Below, piece after piece: positions 40,259 to 52,032 of a stretch of 64,000 nt of DNA. Positions within the stretch are counted from its first letter, which is position 1. Each line of letters starts with the position of its first letter. Source of the stretch: Petaurus breviceps papuanus. Taxonomy: Eukaryota > Chordata > Mammalia > Diprotodontia > Petauridae. Location of the stretch: assembly GCA_028583685.1 (NCBI GenBank), contig JAMXIF010000042.1:24909388-24973387 (forward strand). Reading direction: 5' to 3'. The position numbers were made by a program, and so were the translations under genes. The notes under the pieces are model-generated. The model was not told the origin of the DNA. It was given only the letters and a program-made list of their open reading frames with translations, and did not search any database.

Positions 40259-42871
40259 TTTCCATTTTCAAATGTTTTATTAGCTTCTGATTTACATCAT
40301 TTCCGCCAGATTTTGAGTTACACATTTTCTCCCCGTTTTTCCCCTACCCACCACCCCAAAATAGCAGTCCCACAGGATATCCCCTCCTCCAATCTGCTCT
40401 CTCCCATATCTTCTCCCATATCCCCTTCTCCCATATGCCCCAGTGCCTGTATATCTAATTTCCCAATTACATGTAAAATAGTATTAATAATAGTATATAT
40501 ATAATTTTAAACATTTGATTTTAAAACTTTGAATTCCAGATTCATTCCCTTCCTCCCTTGTCACCCACCCTTACTGGGAAGATAAGCAGTTCAGTATAGG
40601 TTGTACATGTGTGGCTAATGAAAAACAATAACATAGTAGATATATTGTAAAAGACCAATTATATTTCCCTCCCTTCAATCCCACCTTCCACTTGTTCTAT
40701 TCTTTACTTTGATCCCATCCCTTTTGAAAAGTGGGTGCTTCCAACTTCCCTCCCCCCCAGCCTGCCCTCCCTTCCATCATCCTCCCTCTCATCCCCTTCC
40801 CTCCACTCTTCTGTGGGGTGAGATACCCTATTAGTGTGTATTTCATTCCCTCCCCGAGCCAAATTCAATGAGAATAAGGCTGACCCATTCCCTTTTGCCT
40901 TCCTATTCTTCCCCTCCATTGTAACCATTTTCCCTTGCCTCTTCTAAGTGAGATAGTTTACCCTATTCTCTCTCTCTCTCCATCTCCCCTCATTATATTC
41001 CTCTCTCACCTCTTAATTTAACCTTTTAAGTATCATTCCTTCCTATTAAATTGGTCCTGGTGCCCTCTATCTATGTATACCTGTAAACATATATACACAC
41101 TCACATGTATTCATATACCCATATACCCTCCGATATAGCTATATATATGTTTTTCCATGTAGGAATGTTAATAGTTCAACTTTGATAAGTGGCTTATGAT
41201 TTCTTTTCTCTGTTTACCTTCTCAAGCTTCTCTTGCTTCTTGTATCTGAATGTCAAATTTTCTATTCAACTCTGGTTTTTTCATCAAGAATGCTTGAAAG
41301 TCCTCTATTCCACTGAATGACCATATTTCCCCCTGAAACATGATACTCGGTTTTGCTGGGTAGGTGATTCTTGGTTTTAATCCTAGCTCCTCTGTCCTCT
41401 GGAATATCATATTCCAGGTCCTTTGATCCCTCAGTGTATAAGCTGCCAGATCCTGTGTTATCCTGATTATGTTTCCACAATATTCAAATTGTTTTTTCCT
41501 GGCTGCTTGTAATATTCTCTCCTTAATCTGGGAATTCCAGAACCTGGCTATAATATTCTTCGTTTTCTTTTTGGGATCTTTTTCAGGAGGCGATCAGTGG
41601 ATTCTTTCAACCTCTATTTTGCTCTCTGGTTCTAAAACATCACATCAGGGCAATTTTCCTTGGGAATTTTTTTGGAGGATGATTTCTAGGTTCTTTCTTT
41701 GATCATGGCTTTCAGGTAGTTCAATAATTTTAAAATTATCTCTCCTGGATCTATTTTCCAGGTCAGTGGTTTTTCCAATGAGATATTTCACATTGCCTCT
41801 ATTCTTTCATTTGTTAGGATCTGTTTAACAGCATCTTGATTTCTCTTAATGGCACTAGCTTCCCTTTGGTCCATTCTAAATCCGAGGGAATGTTTTTCCT
41901 CAGTGAGCTTTTGAGATTCTTTTTCGGTCTGGCAAATTTGGCTTTTTAAGGCATTCTTCTCCTCATTGCCTTTTTGAGCCTCTTTTGCCATTTGAGTCAG
42001 TCTGTTTTTTAAGGTGTGATTTTCCTCAGTCAGGCTGTTGACTCTCATTTCATAATTTTCTTTCATCTTTCTCATTTCTCTTCCTAATTTCTCCTCCACT
42101 TCTCTTATCTGCTTCTTAAGGTCCTCTATGGCCTATAACCAGTTTGTATTTTCCTTTGAAGCTTTTGGTGCAGGAGTTCTGACTTCACTGTCTTCCCCTG
42201 TTCCATGCTTTGATCCTTTTTGTTCCCAAAATAGGAGTCTAATGTTGGATTCTTGTGTTTGTTTTGCTTTCTTTGCCTGGTCATGTTGCCCCTCAGTCAC
42301 TTGACTCCTGGGCTTTTTGCCACAGTAGGACTCTGCCACCGGACAGGGGAGCTTTTGTTACAAATTCTGGGGTTTTCTCAGCTGCTGGAGGTATTAGTTG
42401 GGTGCCCTCTCTACACTCTGCAGTCCAGGAGCTTAAGCTGCCATGTGGCGCTAGCTGGCTGTGCTGGTATCTCAGCGGCTTCTCGACCCAGGGGCAGAAG
42501 CCACGCACTCCCAACTACTGGTCCCAAAGTCCACACTGCACTGACCTCTCACTTTGTCCTATGCATCTATGAGTTGATAATTCTGGAAACAACCACAGCT
42601 GCTACTGATCTGCACCTGGGGTGACCTGCCCTGGGGCTAAAACCTCCTGTGGTGGGGCTAGGGTTGGCTCCCAGAGTGCTGTACTGGCTGATTTCTGCTG
42701 GCCTGCTGGGCTGTCCTCAGTGAGAGGTTGGCTTCTCTGTGTCATTTTGTGGGTTCTGTAGCTCCAGAGTTTGTTCAGAGCCCCCTTTTACATGAATTGG
42801 GGGAGGTGGAAGCTGGAGCCGCACAGAGGTCCTTTTCCTATTCTGCCATATTGACTCTGCCCCCCTCCCCC
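40259..42871 (-). mobile_element. HAL1 (half-L1) element, complete-looking
   Basis: 2.6 kb between exact 12-bp duplications GTTTTGATTTTT. On the minus strand it starts GGGGGAGGGGGGCAGAGTCA, very like an L1 5' end, has a roughly 530-bp 5' UTR, a decayed ORF1 (42339-41222), then a purine-rich 3' region, and closes with an A tail (T run on the plus strand at 40254-40260). No ORF2 is present although both ends are in place. That is the defining layout of HAL1 elements, known from several mammals including opossum; they rely on L1 machinery. Confidence 0.85.
41222..42339 (-). pseudogene. HAL1 ORF1 (decayed)
   Basis: Reads right to left. N-terminus at 42339 (MAESYCGKKPRSQ). A Lys/Glu-rich coiled coil at 42099-41788 has heptad-like leucines (VNSLTEENHTLKNRLTQ). 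The C-terminal domain at 41410-41222 has RITYPAKPSIMFQGE and FLMKKPELNRKFDIQIQEA. The L1 at 57.6 kb has FLMKKPELNRKFDLQLQDS at the same place, so both ORF1s share a recent common ancestor. The pieces fall in more than one frame with stops, so no protein is made. Confidence 0.85.
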
Positions 42872-42883
42872 GTTTTGATTTTT
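42872..42883. repeat. Target-site duplication of the HAL1 (right)
   Basis: GTTTTGATTTTT, immediately outside the element's 5' end. Confidence 0.85.
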
Positions 42884-42884
42884 G

Positions 42885-43295
42885 ACCTCAGAATGTACTT
42901 TTGTTCATTCCTATTGAATTTTATCCTTTGTTTTTCAGATATCTTTTGCACTTATTAAGGTTACTTGGAATTTTGTTCTTCACTTTTAAGATCTTGGTAC
43001 TCAGTGAGATTTAGTGGGTATAGTGGTAGACCTGAGTTTAAATCTCATCTCTGACAAATGTTTTGGTTGTTGTATCACACTTTCAGCTCACATTTAGCTT
43101 GCAGTTCAGCTCTCCACCCCACCACCCTAGCCGCAGTCTTACCCAAATAGCTATCCAATAGTTCTTGCCCCTTCTTATACTAATAAAGTTGATTTTTTTT
43201 AATGCAAGTATAGACTACAGTTATCCATACTTCATTCCATCTTCTTTGGCTCAGGCCAGTGTTCTAATCTGCCAAGATGTTTTCTGATTGTTACC
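42885..43295. other. No gene recognised
   Basis: A possible worn SINE head at 43005-43070 ('ggtagacctgagtttaaatctcatctctgac'). Otherwise unassigned. Confidence 0.4.
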
Positions 43296-43299
43296 CAAC

Positions 43300-43365
43300 A
43301 GGCTCTTAATATGATGCCCAGTATACAGTAGGTGCTTTGAAATATTTGTTGGCAGATTGACTGAC
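43300..43365 (+). mobile_element. L2 3' end
   Basis: 'aatatgatgcccagtatacagtaggtgctttgaaatatttgttggcag'. Confidence 0.7.
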
Positions 43366-43654
43366 AGACTGTTAGTGATCCCTCCAAGCTTTGTGTTATG
43401 TGTAAGTTGGGCTAGTATGCCATCTCTTATACCATTCGTTTCCATCAGTGACAATAATGTTTAAATCAGAATAAAAGTACAGCTGGTCTAAGTGAATATA
43501 CATTTAAGGGTGACACTTTTTCCAGTTTTACTGTTTACTGTTCTATTTAACTTAGCAATTATTAAGCACCCACTGCAATCAAAATCCTGTATTCAGTTTG
43601 GGTTTTAGAAAAATTAAGTCAGAATGTCTTCACAATTCATTGTATAAGTGTTTA

Positions 43655-44075
43655 TTAAGTGCTCATTCTATGGGGTTACAAATATAAAAACAAAACAGTC
43701 CCTTTCCTTAAGGAGTTTATATTTTATTGGGGGAGTGGGGAAAACATATATCAAAGTAAAGAAACAGGAAACATGTACTTAATGTTATCTGGGGTGGGGA
43801 AAGCAAGTGGATATGAGGAAAAATCTCCAGTGGGAGGTGCCACTTGATTTGAGCCTTGAAGGGTCCTAAGGGATTCTAAGAGGCAGAAGTGAACAGGAGG
43901 TGCATTCTGGGAATGAGGGGCAGCTTCTGCAAAGGCACAGAGGTGAGAGATGAAGTATTAGTTATTGAGAACAGCAAATAGGCTTGTTGGAGTATAAACT
44001 GAATAAAAGGGAATGACGTGCAACAAAACCTAGGAAAGTCAGTGTGAGGCATGTGCCAGGGTAAGTTTGAGAGGA
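43655..44075 (-). mobile_element. L2-related repeat
   Basis: 'gtttattaagtgctcattctatgg', 'aacagtccctttccttaaggagtttatattttattgggggag', 'ggaggtgccacttgatttgagccttgaagg', 'ggtgcattctgggaatgaggggcagcttctgcaaaggc'. Same family as at 13.0 kb. Confidence 0.68.
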
Positions 44076-44304
44076 AGAGATTACTTTTACTGGGTGCATC
44101 AGAGAGTCTTAATGGAGGAGCTGGTATTTCATTTCAATGTGGAAAGAAATAGAGAATTTCAAGAGGCAAATAATTTTGTAGAATCAATCCTAGGCCTAAG
44201 TACCTGTAAGCAAAGGTGTAGTGATTGAGGAAAGACAGAACAAGAAAGGGGGGGGGAGGGATGTCAAATAATCCAATGTGACTGAAATGCAATGTAAAGT
44301 TAAA

Positions 44305-44470
44305 AGATTGTAAATTTAGAGCTAATAAGGATCTCCTGACATCATCTGGTCTAACCCCTTCTTTTCATAGAAGAGGGAACTGAGTCCCAGGGAGGTTAAA
44401 TGATTTGCCCAATATCATTCAAGTAGTAAACACCAAAAGTGGGATCTGAAACAGTCAGAACCAGATTATG
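44305..44470 (+). mobile_element. MIR3-type SINE
   Basis: 'gatcatctggtctaacccc'-like segment, 'agagggaactgagtcccagggaggttaaatgatttgccc', 'gtgggatctgaaac'. Confidence 0.8.
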
Positions 44471-44474
44471 GAAA

Positions 44475-45435
44475 CGTTATTTTCTCCCTTTCAGGAACCA
44501 GTGTTTATATCCATAGCTATGTTAAATATTTCTTAAATATACTCCCTCTTTTCCCTGCTACTTTTACCTAAAAGGAATCTATTTGTCACTTCCTTTGCTT
44601 TGCAATTTTTTTCCCTTTCCCATATAAATTCAAAGTACAGAATATAATTGTGAAAATGCTTAAATCAATCAATTCCAAAGTTGTCTCCACTTCAGTCCCA
44701 CATTGATCTCCTTTCAGAATGTGTGTCTTGTAGGGCTTTCATTGTTGTATTTAGTTTGGGACTTTCTTTGTCAGAAGACTAGATTTGCCTTATAAATGTC
44801 AAGGTCATCTCAAGGTTGAAGCTGTATCATTCCGCTAGAGATCTAAGATGCAAATACATTTAGTTTAATTCTTGTGACGTTCAGAGGGCACCTAGCCTTC
44901 CAAAGCCATTAGCATTCAGAGGCCATCATTATCAGACAGGCATCCAATCATAGTGTGCATTAGCAAAATTAGATGTGTTGATTAAAGATACAAATTATGT
45001 GGGGTGTGTTTATACATCAAACTAAGATGGTTTTAAATCTGCAAAAGAATGTTGTTTTGCTTCTTTGGGGGGATGGGGAGGGGGAAGTATTATGTTTCTT
45101 CTCTCCACCCGAATCTATATTTTGGAATGTATTCTTTTCACTAATCTTTGGGAAAGTCTGTTTTTTCTTCCACTCATAAGAATGAAATCTGTTATGGTAC
45201 TCTAGGGACATTATTAAAAAATAGCGATGGTTCTAGTGCGGATTGCCAAATAAGTGTGAAACCAGTGGAGAAACTTAATGCACAAAACATTAAAATAGAC
45301 AAGTGGGAGGATGGTGAGTAGCAATGAACAATTTAAAATTGGGACTTTTATGTCACTTGTGACTGTTTGTGAAATTGTGCTGAAACCAAGGATTTTTCTG
45401 GAAAGGGTTGATCTCACCACGAGAACCTGGGCGAT
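44475..45435. other. 1 kb without recognised genes or repeats
   Basis: Frames at 44997-45211 overlap on both strands in low-complexity sequence. No family found. Confidence 0.45.
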
Positions 45436-45500
45436 TGACCATAGATTTATAGAGCTACAAGGGATCTTAGAGATCACAGAATCCTAATTCTCATTTTATT
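45436..45500 (+). mobile_element. MIR3 5' piece
   Basis: 'accatagatttatagagctacaagggatcttagagatcac' then cut off by the SINE insertion. Confidence 0.75.
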
Positions 45501-45510
45501 TTTTTCATTC

Positions 45511-45675
45511 ATTCATTTTTTCTTTTCTTTTTTTTTTACAGGGCAGTTGGGGTTGTGTCTTGCCCAAGGTCACACAGCTAGTTTTTGTGTTAAGTGTCTG
45601 AGGCCGGATTTGAACTCAGGTCCTCCTGACTCCAGGGCTGGTGCTCTATTTACTACTCCACCTCGCCACTCCAAT
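45511..45675 (-). mobile_element. WSINE/SINE1-type A-tailed SINE
   Basis: Plus strand: T-rich tail, 'gggcagttggggttgtgtcttgcccaaggtcacacagctag', 'gtgttaagtgtctgaggccggatttgaactcaggtcctcctgactccagggctgg', 'tgctctatttactactccacctcgcc'. T-rich direct repeats ATTTTATTTTTTTC (left) and ATTTTATTTTATTTTC (right) are a likely target-site duplication. Confidence 0.85.
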
Positions 45676-46035
45676 TTTATTTTATTTTCAAATGTGAATT
45701 CTCTCCCTCCCTTCTTCCTGTCCCTACTCATCAAGAAGGCAAGTAAAACAAAACTGTTACAGATATATATCATCATGTAAAACAAATTCTTGTATTAGCC
45801 CTGTCCCCCTCACTCACCCTCCTAAAACAAATAAAGTAAGGAAGGAAGAAGGAAAGAAGAAGAGAAAATAAGCTTCAATCTGCATTCTGAGTCCATCTAT
45901 TCTCTATCTGGAGGTGCATAGTATATTTCATCGTGGGCCTTTTGGAATAGTGGATGGTCATTGTGTTGATCAGGGTTCTTAAGTCTTTCAAAGTTGATTA
46001 TCTTTATAATACAGTTGTTATATAAATTTCTTTCC
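45676..46035 (-). mobile_element. L1 3' UTR fragment
   Basis: 'aatgtgaattctctccctccc', 'caagaaggcaagtaaaacaaaac', 'tcaatctgcattctgagtccatc', 'ctggaggtgcatagtatatttcatcgtggg', 'gttcttaagtctttcaaagttgattatc'. Confidence 0.85.
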
Positions 46036-46039
46036 TGTA

Positions 46040-46825
46040 AACCCCTCATTCTATAGAGAAGAATAATATTTAATCAAATTGATAAGTCATTAGAGATCAG
46101 TTTTACACCTTCTTTCCACATGACCATATTTCTTTGGGAAGGGGTATAGAATACAAGCCTTTGGTTATAGAGTCTTTAGTAATTTTGGAATGCATTCACC
46201 AAGACAATGATTTATTATTACAGAGTAGGCTAAACTGATGTAAATAGATTATCTGCACTTAAGAAACCATACAGGATAATAGTGCAGGAGGGTGCTGGTC
46301 TTTAAGTGTGGATCCAGCAAACCATACCTCCAGGGACTTTAATCTCTTAATGTTACAGCCTTCTATACTACCAAGATAAGGGACTTTCCTGCTGTGAGCT
46401 TAATCAGGTGCTTGAGTTTCAGTGGGGAAGGTAGGACCTTCCTGTTGGGAAACCTATGAGAACGAGCTGCAGAAAAGGGTTAGTCAAAGTAATATTTGCA
46501 AAGTATTTCTACATCCTGCTTTCCCATCTTTTGACATGTATTTTCACATAAGCTGAAATTGTTCTTTCTACCAGAGGGAGGAAACATATCCATAAACAGC
46601 AGGTTTCCTTTAGGAAAATGGCTATTGAAAGCTCATACCCCAAACATTAGGAAACAGCTTAGCAGAGGTGCCCTGACAGAATCTGACAGGAAGATATTTA
46701 AGGGTATGAGGCTGTTGGATATTTGACCTTCTACTAATAGCTTCTCAGAGGAGAACCTAGAAGTATACTTTTGTATGTAGTTGTTCCACATGATACACTT
46801 GAACTGACTTGAGCTACTCGAGAGT
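46040..46825. other. No gene or repeat recognised
   Basis: About 790 bp, ordinary composition, unassigned. Confidence 0.45.
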
Positions 46826-46829
46826 TAAA

Positions 46830-46918
46830 GATGATTTCATTTTTTGTATCCCTAATGCTTTGCACAGTGCCTGCAGGAGACATACTAGGCACTTAATAAA
46901 TGCTTGTTAATTGAGTAA
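46830..46918 (+). mobile_element. L2 3' end
   Basis: 'tttttgtatccctaatgctttgcacagtgcctgcagg' and 'actaggcacttaataaatgcttgttaattgag'. Confidence 0.82.
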
Positions 46919-46924
46919 CAAACC

Positions 46925-47100
46925 ACTTGTGTTATCTATCAACTCTGAGTCTCAATTTTCTCATTTGTCAAATGAGTATAACACTACCAGCCCTCCCTTT
47001 CTTCCAGAATTATTGTGAGGGTCAAATATGACAATATATTTAGAACATTTTGGAACCACATACCAGGATATAATTTTATGCAGTTGTTGTATTTGCTATT
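46925..47100 (+). mobile_element. MIR 3' half
   Basis: 'gagtctcaattttctcatttgtcaaatgag', 'attattgtgagggtcaaatatgacaatatatttag', 'gcagttgttgtatttgctattg'. Confidence 0.72.
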
Positions 47101-47344
47101 GACAATTTTTGGAAAAAATCATGTTTTTAAAAAGATGAGCGCCAAGGTTTTGTAGATTTATAGAAAATTCATCACCTCTTAAGAGGTGAAGCAGATTACA
47201 TTACAAACCATCAAAGAGGGAAATATTGATCAAGTATCTGCTTTACTAGGCTTTATGAAGGGTACACCAAAAAAAGTGGGGCAATATGCTTTCTATAAGG
47301 AGTTTATAGTCCAGTGCAAAAGAGAGGAGAAGCAGAGCTGAAAT

Positions 47345-47515
47345 AACCTTGCAGTAGGAGTCAACACTTGAATTTGAGTTTGGGCTCTGATGTTAATTAG
47401 CTGTGAGCAAATCGCTTAACCCCTCTCTTCCATTTCCTTTGTTATAAAGGTTTCAATATTTATCTTACAAAGTCGTTGTTAGAGAAGCACTTTATAAATT
47501 GTGATCATTATAGAA
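47345..47515 (+). mobile_element. MIR-type SINE
   Basis: 'cttgcagtaggagtcaacacttg', 'attagctgtgagcaaatcgcttaacccctc', 'gttagagaagcactttataaattgtgatcatta'. Confidence 0.72.
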
Positions 47516-48061
47516 ATGTGAGATTTTATTAAGGTAGAAATTAGTGAGTAGTTAGAATGACATTAGATTTTTAATAACAGTTCAATATATCAATAAAAGA
47601 GTTTTCACAAAATAGTAGGGGACTATAAATTATATAGACGGTGACTGGTATTGGGAGAAGAAACTTCAGTTTGTGTTGTCAAGTGGGTTTATTTATAAAG
47701 TGCTTGGACAAGTAGAATTTGGATAAGGAAAAATGATACCCTGGGAAATCCCCTCTCCCTGGCAAGTCTAGTTCTTAAAAGTTAATGTGAACAAAGAGTT
47801 AATACTGAATAACATTTTTTTTTCTTCCTTCTTTTTTCTTGATGCCTTTGGCTTTTATATCATCTTCATTTCCATTTTTATTCCTTCTCCTCTAACTAGT
47901 AAGCTATTCTTTGTATAGAGATTTAAAAAGAAAGAGGGAAAAAGATTGGTTCAGTAAAACTAATAAGCATATTTACTGTGTATGAAAGTAGTTGCAGTTT
48001 TCCCCACCTTCAGGTCCCCATTTCCATGGTGAAAAGTGGGTGTTCATTCTATATTTTTGTC

Positions 48062-48262
48062 AGTGTGGCATAGTGAAAAGAATCCTAGCTCTGGAATCAG
48101 AGGGGCTGGGTTTAAAGTCAAACCATCCCTGATGGTTACTACCTAGGTGAATTTGGTTGTCATTTAACCTCTCCAAACCTCAGTTTCCTCATTTGGAAAA
48201 TGAGAGGGTTCTAGTAGGCAGTGTCTGAGTTATCTTTTAATCTATGTCTATGATCCTATCTT
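48062..48262 (+). mobile_element. MIR-type SINE
   Basis: GTGTGGCATAGTGAAAAGAA, 'gctctggaatcagaggggctgggttt', 'cctcagtttcctcatttggaaaatgag', 'ttaatctatgtctatgatcc'. Nearly complete. Confidence 0.85.
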
Positions 48263-50432
48263 GATAGTGGTAGGGTCCAGGGCTTCATATAGGGCTTATT
48301 ATACCAGACAGGATCATGGAGAGCACTATCTTTTCCTTAATGGTGGTCTTTATAGGCCATTTCATAGGAATAAATGAATTCTGTAATGCTAAACTCTGGT
48401 AGTTGAGTCATGCAAATATCTTGGGCCAAATGCTTCCTGACGCTCCTTTCAATGCTAAAGTTCACTGAAGAGTGTTTCAATATGTCTGAATAAGGAATGA
48501 AAACTCTCTGGGGCCAAGGAACTTTCAGCCTAAATATACTGAATTTAATTGTAAGAAGAACAAAGAAAAAAGCCTTTCTCTGGAGACTTTTTCCTCAATG
48601 TGATATTATTTCATCCTTTTTGTGTATATGTGGGGGGAGGTGGTAGAAATGTCCTCTTTACCCTTCAACATTATTTTTTCTATCATAAAGTGTGCTATAT
48701 TTAAAGTCACTTGGAATTCTAATCTGTTTTAAATTAAGTGATGTAAATTTATCTCTTACGTTTTTATGTCATCATTAGTAAGTGTAGAGAAATAAGAAAA
48801 ATAATGTAATGTAGGTAATTGACTATTTTGCAAAAGTGTGAAGGACTGATTGTCTTTCTGTGACAGGGAAGGCTGCGCCAATAATAAGGGAGAGCAAATG
48901 AATCTTGTTAAATGCTCTTTAGAATTCTCTTTGTTGGGTTTTGTAACTGCAAAGCTATTAAAACAAGGTTTACCAGGTCATAGAGTGATTGCCAAATAAA
49001 AACAACAGGAAATAAAGTGCAAGATGTTTGCTTAGGATTTCTTCCCCTTTGTTTTATTTTTTTTTTTATCTGTCTTGAACTCTGCGGGACATCCTGGAAG
49101 TTTTTCCTTCATGGTAACTGTGACTCACAAATCTTTCTTGCGTCTTGTGAGTCCCTTTCAAATAGCATCTAAATTTATTTTTCGAAGTTGCTAAAAAAGC
49201 CCCAAAACCAAGAACCTCCAAGAAGAATAACTTACTTTCAATTGGCACCTTTTGGTGAGGCTACTTCAAACGTGGCCATCTTCATCTTGGGTGATAATAT
49301 AATTTACATTTTCAAAGTTGTTTGAAAATGGAATTAATGATTGAAATTGGTAGTGATCCAGACTTCAGCAAACTGCTCATACTATCCTCATGTGTAAGGA
49401 AAAGAAACACTGGGAAGATGAATTACTTGCCCTAGGCCACATAATCAAGCAGACTTGCTGGTGGAGGCTAAAGATCACATTCTTGACTTTTAGGTACTTC
49501 AATGCTTCAGCCATGCTGTCTGACTAGTGAAATGAGACTGGGGGCCTCAATTCAGTTCCAGGGAATGTTTGTTTATTCTCAGCACAGCTTTCCATGATGT
49601 AGACTAGATCCTTTAAGAGGAAATGGGAAGAGGACAACAAGGGAAAAGCTTCTTCTCTGAATTTGTTCATCAGAGATCCCAGTAGAGAGATATAAAAGAT
49701 TTTCACAAGCATTGTTATTCATTTAACACAACACTGTGATGTAAATGTAAATATAAAGCATATATTAAGTATTCTATAACATATTATGTATAGACTATGA
49801 TATTGAATGTGTTATTTTGCCACATTATTATATATAAAGATTGTATATTATATGCATAATTATATACAGCATATATGCTATTAAATATGCTATTACACCA
49901 CATTATTATTTATAGACTGTCATTAAATATGCCATTATGCCATATTGAACATAGACTATAAACTATGCTATTATAGCATATTATGATACTATGTAATTTG
50001 TCACTTTTAGGTAGGAGTTGAACCTGTGATTTCATGACATGACAAACCCTGTTTAAACAGCTTTGTAGGTACCACAACTAACCAAGAGAATTATGAGCTT
50101 TTAATACAATTCACTTGGTTTTCTTTATAAGTGACATGGCAATCACTCACTGTTGGAGAAAAATTATCAATCCTTTATACTTTTTTTGAAATAATTATGT
50201 ACACATTTTTTTCTTATTTCTCTATTTTTGCTAATGACATATAAAAGGGTATTTACGTCAAAGTGAATCTGAATATTCCATGTACTTATTATTATGCCAC
50301 ATCTACATTACACTACATCTACATGTAGTGATCACATTATCACTACAACAGTTCAAGGGTTGATGAGTTTTTTATCAGGGGCACTCATTGCACTGATACA
50401 GATCACTCCTCCTCTTGGTTATACCAAATTGT
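48263..50432. other. 2.2 kb repeat-poor stretch without genes
   Basis: Only the AT-rich array at 49788-50000 stands out. No transposon family recognised elsewhere and no coding signal. The longest such stretch in the middle of the window. Confidence 0.5.
49788..50000. repeat. Diverged AT-rich tandem-like repeat
   Basis: Imperfect reiterations of TGCTATTACACCACATTATT / 'atttatagactgtcattaaa': near 49811 (tgttattttgccacattatta), 49888, 49929 (tgccattatgccatatt) and 49967 (tgctattatagcatatt). Spacing is uneven (about 40-77 bp). Confidence 0.7.
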
Positions 50433-50592
50433 CATAGGATCGTTGGATCATGGGTCAAGACCTGGAAGGGACCTCCGAAGCCATCTTGTCCAACCCCCTC
50501 ATTTTGTAGACAAGAAAACTAAGGCCCAGAGAAGTAAAGTGACTTGACTAAAGTCACACAGGCACTGTGTCAGTGGTGGAATTCTTCAGTCT
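50433..50592 (+). mobile_element. MIR3-type SINE
   Basis: 'cataggatcgttggatcatgggtcaagacctggaagggacc', 'ccatcttgtccaaccccctcattttgtagac', 'aaagtgacttgactaaagtcacacagg'. Confidence 0.85.
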
Positions 50593-50937
50593 GTAGCCAT
50601 GCTTCTTTTGTGGAGTCTTTTCAAACTTGGCTCAGCTAGTCCTCAGATGAGAGCCTATCCCCAGTCTTGCACTTGAATCTTTTCAAGATGAATGCCAGGA
50701 CTTTTATATTCCACTGGCACAGGTTTTGATAACTCAGAGTTATCTCCATGTCAGGATGAGGCAGAAAAGGACCTCCACAGACAATATGTTTTATTGGTAA
50801 TAATTCTTGACATTTGTAATTTAAAATATATTAGTGCATTTTATTATTACAATACCCCTTGAGATAGGTAAAAACTAGTATATTAGAGGCAAAGAAACTC
50901 AGTCTTGGAGCAGTTAGAAGATTTATCAGAAAGAGTG
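50593..50937. other. No gene recognised
   Basis: Unassigned; 50850-50935 may be a worn MIR3. Confidence 0.4.
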
Positions 50938-51140
50938 ACAGAAAGGCATGTTAGGTAGAGAGCAGGCCTCATAGCCAGAGTGACGTGGGTTCAAATCTAG
51001 CCTGTAACACAGGGTAGCACTGGGCAAGTCACTCAACCTCCCGGTGTTCTAGATAAATCTCTAAGACCAGAAGTTGCCAAGAAGGAGCTGAGCTGCATTG
51101 GTTAGGAAGTTTCTTTACTAGTAGTTCATTGTGTCCTTTA
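50938..51140 (+). mobile_element. tRNA-headed CORE-SINE with a different 3' tail
   Basis: Head and CORE 'gtaggtagagagcaggcctcatagccagagtgacgtggg'-like, 'gggttcaaatctagcc', 'actgggcaagtcactcaacctcccggtg', then the tail 'ctctaagaccagaagttgccaagaaggagctgagctgcattggttagg', which is neither L2-like nor RTE-like. Perhaps THER2-type; name uncertain. Confidence 0.65.
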
Positions 51141-51175
51141 AATCATTAGTTCAGTCCCTCACCCTAACCCCTAGA

Positions 51176-51362
51176 AGGTTAGAACTGTAAGGGAACCTCA
51201 AAGATCATTCAATCCAGTGCCCCATAGACAGGGAAACCAAGGCCCAGAGAAATTAAATTATTAATCCAAAGTCACACAGTTAATTGTTGACAGGGCTGGA
51301 ATTAGAACTCAAATTGTCTGATTTTTCAGTACAGTGTTCTATCTCCTGTATCACGGTAGCTC
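51176..51362 (+). mobile_element. MIR3-type SINE
   Basis: 'ttagaactgtaagggaacctcaaagatcattcaatccag', 'gaaaccaaggcccagagaaattaaattatt', 'aaagtcacacagttaattg', 'cagtgttctatctcctgtatcacg'. Confidence 0.85.
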
Positions 51363-51494
51363 ACCAATCTGGAATTTGAGGACATATCTACTTTTTATTT
51401 TTCCCTTCAATTTTGGGGCAAAGTCAGTTGGTTTTCTTCACAGGGAGATCCATGTTACCAGTTATCAGAGACCCTTCAAAGGGAAAGAGGCAAG

Positions 51495-51496
<2 letters not shown>

Positions 51497-51541
<45 letters not shown>
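51497..51541. repeat. (TG)n microsatellite
   Basis: About 22 perfect TG units. Confidence 0.97.
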
Positions 51542-51545
<4 letters not shown>

Positions 51546-51654
51546 CAAAGTGAATAATCTGCTTCCTACCTCATACTCAATCAGTGAGGTTTCTTCCCCA
51601 TTCTCCTTAAAAATCCCCAAGTGCTGGAGATATCTCTTGCACAGATACAATCTT

Positions 51655-51909
51655 CCTGAGTCTCATGCCTCTGCGCTGGCTGTGCCCCATATATAGAATG
51701 CATTTCCTCCTTACCTTCATCTCGTAGAGTCCCTTTCTTCCTTTACATGTAGCTGAGACACCATTTTCTCAAGGAGCCTTTATATGACCCCTCCAAATTA
51801 CTCCTACCTCCCAACTACTAGCTCTTGCCCAAACTACCTTGTATTCAACTGCTTTGTTTATATATGTATTTATTTACTTTATATTTATGGTGCATGCATA
51901 TGATGTCCA

Positions 51910-51956
<47 letters not shown>

Positions 51957-51966
51957 NNNNNNNNNN

Positions 51967-52032
<66 letters not shown>

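Noticed and set aside
40704-40928. Gly/Arg/Glu-rich frame
   Set aside because: Translation of the purine-rich 3' region of the HAL1.
42253-42624. 123-codon plus-strand frame
   Set aside because: Antisense of the HAL1 5' UTR and ORF1 start.
141-51541. All six long TG runs read TG, not CA, on the plus strand
   Set aside because: Six runs are too few to separate a strand bias from chance, and no mechanism is suggested.
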